Assembly (NCBI GenBank): GCA_000149225.2
Contig: CM000688.1
Span: 806,001-870,000, forward strand
DNA length: 64,000 nucleotides
From: Lachancea kluyveri NRRL Y-12651
Lineage: Eukaryota; Ascomycota; Saccharomycetes; Saccharomycetales; Saccharomycetaceae
Direction of reading: 5' to 3'
Each line of letters opens with the position of its first letter. Position 1 is the first letter of the stretch. Shown here piece by piece: positions 60,682 to 64,000 of this stretch. A model generated the notes under the pieces. The model was not told the origin of the DNA. It searched no databases and saw nothing but the letters and a program-made list of their open reading frames with translations. The position numbers and the translations under genes are program-made.

Positions 60682-63600
60682 ATGCCTAGCTCGAACGACC
60701 TGGACAAGTCCAAAGTACTGCCTGTCTTTAGCCAGCCAGACTACTACCCATCGCCATCGGACAATGTTATCGACTACTCAATCGCCAACGGCAAAAGACA
60801 AATTCTCAAGACCGACATGGACGCGCTTATCGTCTGTTTGAGTTCTCCTGTCGATCCTGTGGATTACTCTCTGTTTTCGGACTTCTTTCTATCCTATAGG
60901 AATTTCCTCTCGTCTTCTGATCTTCTGTCTCTGCTGGTGAACAGGTTCCGTTGGTGCATTGAGGAAATATTAAACAGCAGTGGTGAAAAGAAAAAAATCG
61001 GCGAGATCTCTCTGGTACGCACGTTCGTTCTGATAAGGCACTGGATATTGCACTACTTTGCACAGGATTTTCTGCCCAACGTGGCACTTCGGGAACAGTT
61101 TATCGATTTCGTCAATTCGATCCACAAGGAGCCCAATGTGCAGCACCCAAGAATCATATCAAGTATCGTCATCAACATCAAAAAATCGTGGGCCCATTGC
61201 GTCAAACTTATGTGGGAAGACGTGGATTTCGAACGTCAAAATTCGCTCCGTACTTTTGAAGATTGGCTCCAATTTGAGGTCAGAGACGTCACACAGATCT
61301 TTCGAAGCAACAAGAGGCGTAGCCGTCTGAGTTCGTATGCGCTGCAGAGTTTCACCGATCCAAGTTTCCGCAACCAAAGCGTACTTTCCATATACAAAGA
61401 TACAGACAACTTCCAACTGCCCAAACGCAACAGCAGCAAGGGCGTAGACCAAAGTGCCAAGATGAAAGAGCGGACCGCTAGCATGTTTCTATACCCACAA
61501 GACACCTTAAACGTTTCAGCAACAGAGGAGCCCAAAAAACATGAAAGCCTGATGAACCCACCCATAGGACACAGCAGAAAGATAAGTCACGTCTCCAAAG
61601 CCACCAACATATCCAGTGTCATCAAAGACCTAGAGTGTCCGACTTCGCCCTCAGTGGATAAAGTTATCCCACCAACACCGGCCAAGAAAGTTGAATTCAT
61701 ACTAAGGTCTTCGTATCTACCGCGTGGACTGCCAAGGGAAAATGGGGAGAGGAGTAACGCCCAAGCCTCTTGTGCCCAAGACCAAGACCAACACCACCAC
61801 CGCGGTATATTGGGCTTGTTATCCAAATGGAAAAAAAACCATAAAGTTCATGTTGCCAAGACTTCCTATCATGACCGACTTATAGAACCTGAAATCGACA
61901 ATCTGATCAAATACGTTTTCTCCATATCGTCCTTGGAGGCGAAAAACGACGACGTGAAGGAATTGTTCGACTCTGTCTCTTCCAAATTCGATATATTGAG
62001 TGCTAGGACGATCGATGAAGTCGAATATCTACTATCGGTAGAAAACGACTTACTGCATAAATTACAACACACACAAGATACACAGCATCCAGTCAAAGTT
62101 CCCTCGAATGATAACAGCAACCAGGACTTTAGTGTAATGGACAATTTGAATCTGTACAAGACTGTCAACTCTATTGCCACCTCAGTCATCTCGTTATCTC
62201 GGACATTGTCTCAGCATCAGCAACAGACCCACCAGCGACAGCAGCAACAACAAACGCAGTGGATGATATCGCCTTCAAACGCTGCCAAACAGAGGCGCCG
62301 TCCCCAGAGTTCTGCAGCAGCCCTTTGGAGCAATAGTTCACATCATAGCATTACTAGCATACTACTGGCCAGGGCCGCTACACCGAAGTTTAAGAACGAC
62401 AGCCCTAAAAAGCTGGTATTTCACAACAGTGGGAGCATCAAGAAAACGTGGAAGCACAGCGTTTCTGATTCCGGTTTAGTGACGCCGACCAAGTCCAATT
62501 TTATTGGCCCTTTGAAACCCTTGAATAACAACACCAGTTTGCACGATCTCGAGGAAGTGAACTCTTCTGGTTCTGAAGTCGAGAAAACTCCCAAAATAGA
62601 CCGTGCCGAATCTTTGATTTCAAGTGTCACCTATGACTCACAATTCTCAAACAACGGAAGCAACATGCACGTCCAACTTCAAAGTCCTTTGAAAACACCC
62701 GACGGTCCATTACTAAAAAGAAAGGAGAACCATTATAATCTAAGGGAGTTCAACTTTGAAGAAAAAATTGACGGAAAGAACGTTATTGAAAGTGAAGTTG
62801 GAGATGTCGGTGGAGATGATGGTGTTACCGATGAAGGTGTTGATGATGGTGAAGGTGTTATAGGTGAAGGAGTCGATGGTGATGTCGATGATGATGTCGA
62901 TGACGATGATAATGATATCGATAATGGTGATGTCGACGACGACGATGACGACGACGGTGTTTCATCTTTTATTACGTCATACGAAGAGGAAATGCAAGAT
63001 GATACAATAACAGAACTAGCTGGCGAAAAACAACCCGAAACTAGGACAAATAGAGCATTTAGTAGTGGCCGTATTAGCATTCTCAGACGCAGCCCTATGA
63101 ATTCACCCAACAGAGAAGTGCAGTCACCATCTCAACCTGTATTCGAAGACCCGTCATTTGTTGAAAAGGATGAAATTTTGAGAAAAAATGAAATCGAATT
63201 GTGCAATTTACAAACCACAACTTCGGTTATCATTTCAGTCCCTGAAGTAACCGATAAAAGGAGAATATCAAGGGATGTCGATGTCGAATCTGTCAATACC
63301 GACTTATTGTTACAATCTGCCCATACCAGTCCAGAGAAACTTGCTGTAACAGAAAACACCAGAGAGCATCTTGACGTTCTAGATGGCGGTAAACCCGGTG
63401 ATGTGACTGGCGCCAAGCTGACTTCCACCCCAAGTATACATTCGATTGTTAGTGGTGAATCAATTTCATCTTTCAACACCGTTGATACCTTTGATAAATG
63501 TGCTGGAAAAACCACCAACATAAAATTTACCGATTTACGCCAGCAATTTCAAAACCAAAAAATGTCCCTTGGCAGCGCAGACTCCTTATTGGATGATGAG

Positions 63601-64000
63601 TGCACAGACGATGGATTTAAAAATAAATACCTTTTCTCGCCAGATATCGAAAGCTTAGATAACGCATCGCCGGAGAAAAATGTCGAAGAATTGAAAAACA
63701 AGTTTCTTGGCTGTGGTGAGGATGAGGATGAGGATGGAAACGAAGATGAAGATAGAGACGAAAAAGAAGACCAAGGTGAAGAAGAAGATTGTGATCATGA
63801 CAATGATGAAAAGCCAGAGCATAAAGTAGGCAGCTATCATGTTACCCACAAAAACCGTCAAGAAGAAGTGACATGTGGCACGCCTCATGCAAACCATCGT
63901 CGTAGTGTCACTCCTATTTTATCTCCAACTGCGACGGATAAGAACAGATTAACAAGTATTGCAAATATGACAGATGACTCTTTTCATGAAGACCCAGTTA
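60682..64000 (+). CDS. LTE1: LTE1, mitotic exit regulator with RasGEF-N domain (3' partial)
   Basis: Cortical mitotic-exit protein that in S. cerevisiae keeps Bfa1-Bub2 inactive in the bud so that Tem1 can signal. The frame opens at ATG 60682 and runs off the right edge after 1106 codons; the S. cerevisiae protein is 1435 aa, so the C-terminal GEF domain lies outside the window. The N-terminal RasGEF-N region is seen at about residues 20-150 (FSQPDYYPSPSDNVIDYS, LIVCLSSPVDPVDYS, DFFLSYRNFLSS, NRFRWCIEEI). The centre is low complexity, with a Q-rich patch (about 510-525) and a long Asp/Gly/Val acidic repeat (about 700-765). The neighbour in S. cerevisiae is PMT2; here a permease and LDB19 lie between. 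Confidence 0.93.
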   Translation, partial: MPSSNDLDKSKVLPVFSQPDYYPSPSDNVIDYSIANGKRQILKTDMDALIVCLSSPVDPVDYSLFSDFFLSYRNFLSSSDLLSLLVNRFRWCIEEILNSSGEKKKIGEISLVRTFVLIRHWILHYFAQDFLPNVALREQFIDFVNSIHKEPNVQHPRIISSIVINIKKSWAHCVKLMWEDVDFERQNSLRTFEDWLQFEVRDVTQIFRSNKRRSRLSSYALQSFTDPSFRNQSVLSIYKDTDNFQLPKRNSSKGVDQSAKMKERTASMFLYPQDTLNVSATEEPKKHESLMNPPIGHSRKISHVSKATNISSVIKDLECPTSPSVDKVIPPTPAKKVEFILRSSYLPRGLPRENGERSNAQASCAQDQDQHHHRGILGLLSKWKKNHKVHVAKTSYHDRLIEPEIDNLIKYVFSISSLEAKNDDVKELFDSVSSKFDILSARTIDEVEYLLSVENDLLHKLQHTQDTQHPVKVPSNDNSNQDFSVMDNLNLYKTVNSIATSVISLSRTLSQHQQQTHQRQQQQQTQWMISPSNAAKQRRRPQSSAAALWSNSSHHSITSILLARAATPKFKNDSPKKLVFHNSGSIKKTWKHSVSDSGLVTPTKSNFIGPLKPLNNNTSLHDLEEVNSSGSEVEKTPKIDRAESLISSVTYDSQFSNNGSNMHVQLQSPLKTPDGPLLKRKENHYNLREFNFEEKIDGKNVIESEVGDVGGDDGVTDEGVDDGEGVIGEGVDGDVDDDVDDDDNDIDNGDVDDDDDDDGVSSFITSYEEEMQDDTITELAGEKQPETRTNRAFSSGRISILRRSPMNSPNREVQSPSQPVFEDPSFVEKDEILRKNEIELCNLQTTTSVIISVPEVTDKRRISRDVDVESVNTDLLLQSAHTSPEKLAVTENTREHLDVLDGGKPGDVTGAKLTSTPSIHSIVSGESISSFNTVDTFDKCAGKTTNIKFTDLRQQFQNQKMSLGSADSLLDDECTDDGFKNKYLFSPDIESLDNASPEKNVEELKNKFLGCGEDEDEDGNEDEDRDEKEDQGEEEDCDHDNDEKPEHKVGSYHVTHKNRQEEVTCGTPHANHRRSVTPILSPTATDKNRLTSIANMTDDSFHEDPV

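Noticed and set aside
1-64000. Centromere, tRNA genes and LTR-element ends
   Set aside because: I looked in the large gaps for a CDEI-AT-CDEIII layout, for GGTTCRANTCC B boxes and for TGTTGG...CCAACA-type LTR ends and found no supported case.

Overview
This window is nuclear chromosomal DNA from a budding yeast of the Saccharomycetaceae. Evidence: compact, mostly intron-poor genes that read as full-length orthologs of Saccharomyces cerevisiae proteins; short introns with GTATGT donors and TACTAAC-like branch points; a CTT-AGG-C frameshift heptamer; and yeast promoter motifs (Rap1, RRPE/PAC, Met31/32, Ndt80 MSE, Reb1). The gene order interleaves genes that in S. cerevisiae lie on two duplicated tracks: chromosome XV (SMC5, MSE1, OPI10, SIL1, RPP2A, RPS15, NOP12, NGL1, PEX15, GSH2, GAL11, LDB19) and chromosome I (CYS3, DEP1, SYN8, TPD3, FUN30, ATS1, CCR4, FUN26, LTE1). 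Each S. cerevisiae duplicate pair (NTG1/NTG2, PSK1/PSK2, PMT2/PMT3) is represented by one gene here. That is the pattern of a lineage that did not go through, or does not show, the whole-genome duplication, for example Zygosaccharomyces/Torulaspora or Kluyveromyces/Lachancea. The species cannot be fixed from the sequence alone.

Layout. 1-7.3 kb: SMC5 (5' end cut by the window edge), mitochondrial MSE1, OPI10 and, convergent, SIL1. 7.5-10.8 kb: CYS3, then RPP2A and RPS15 on a shared divergent promoter. 10.9-16.6 kb: DEP1 (with an unannotated-looking 62-nt intron and a 39-unit GAA/TTC repeat), NOP12, SYN8, and an unrecognised polyQ protein. 17.5-28.4 kb: NGL1, NTG, TPD3, PEX15, PSK. 28.8-32.9 kb: three tandem RRT8/LDS-family membrane protein genes, each with one intron at the same place and a mid-sporulation element upstream. 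32.9-38.5 kb: GSH2, GAL11/MED15. 40.3-49.3 kb: FUN30, ATS1 (split across two frames at an exact Ty1-type +1 frameshift heptamer), CCR4. 49.7-56 kb: FUN26, PMT2, LDB19. 57-64 kb: a Dal5-type permease that interrupts conserved order, a 2-kb intergenic region rich in palindromes, and LTE1 (3' end cut by the window edge).

Functions are mostly housekeeping: genome maintenance (SMC5, NTG, FUN30), translation and ribosome synthesis (RPP2A, RPS15, NOP12, MSE1), sulfur/glutathione metabolism (CYS3, GSH2), transcription and mRNA decay (DEP1, GAL11, CCR4), secretion (SIL1, PMT2), signalling (TPD3, PSK, LTE1) and transporter control (LDB19). I saw no tRNA, rRNA, centromere, LTR element or CRISPR array. 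The points most worth checking are the apparent +1 frameshift in ATS1, the DEP1 intron and the tandem RRT8/LDS cluster.
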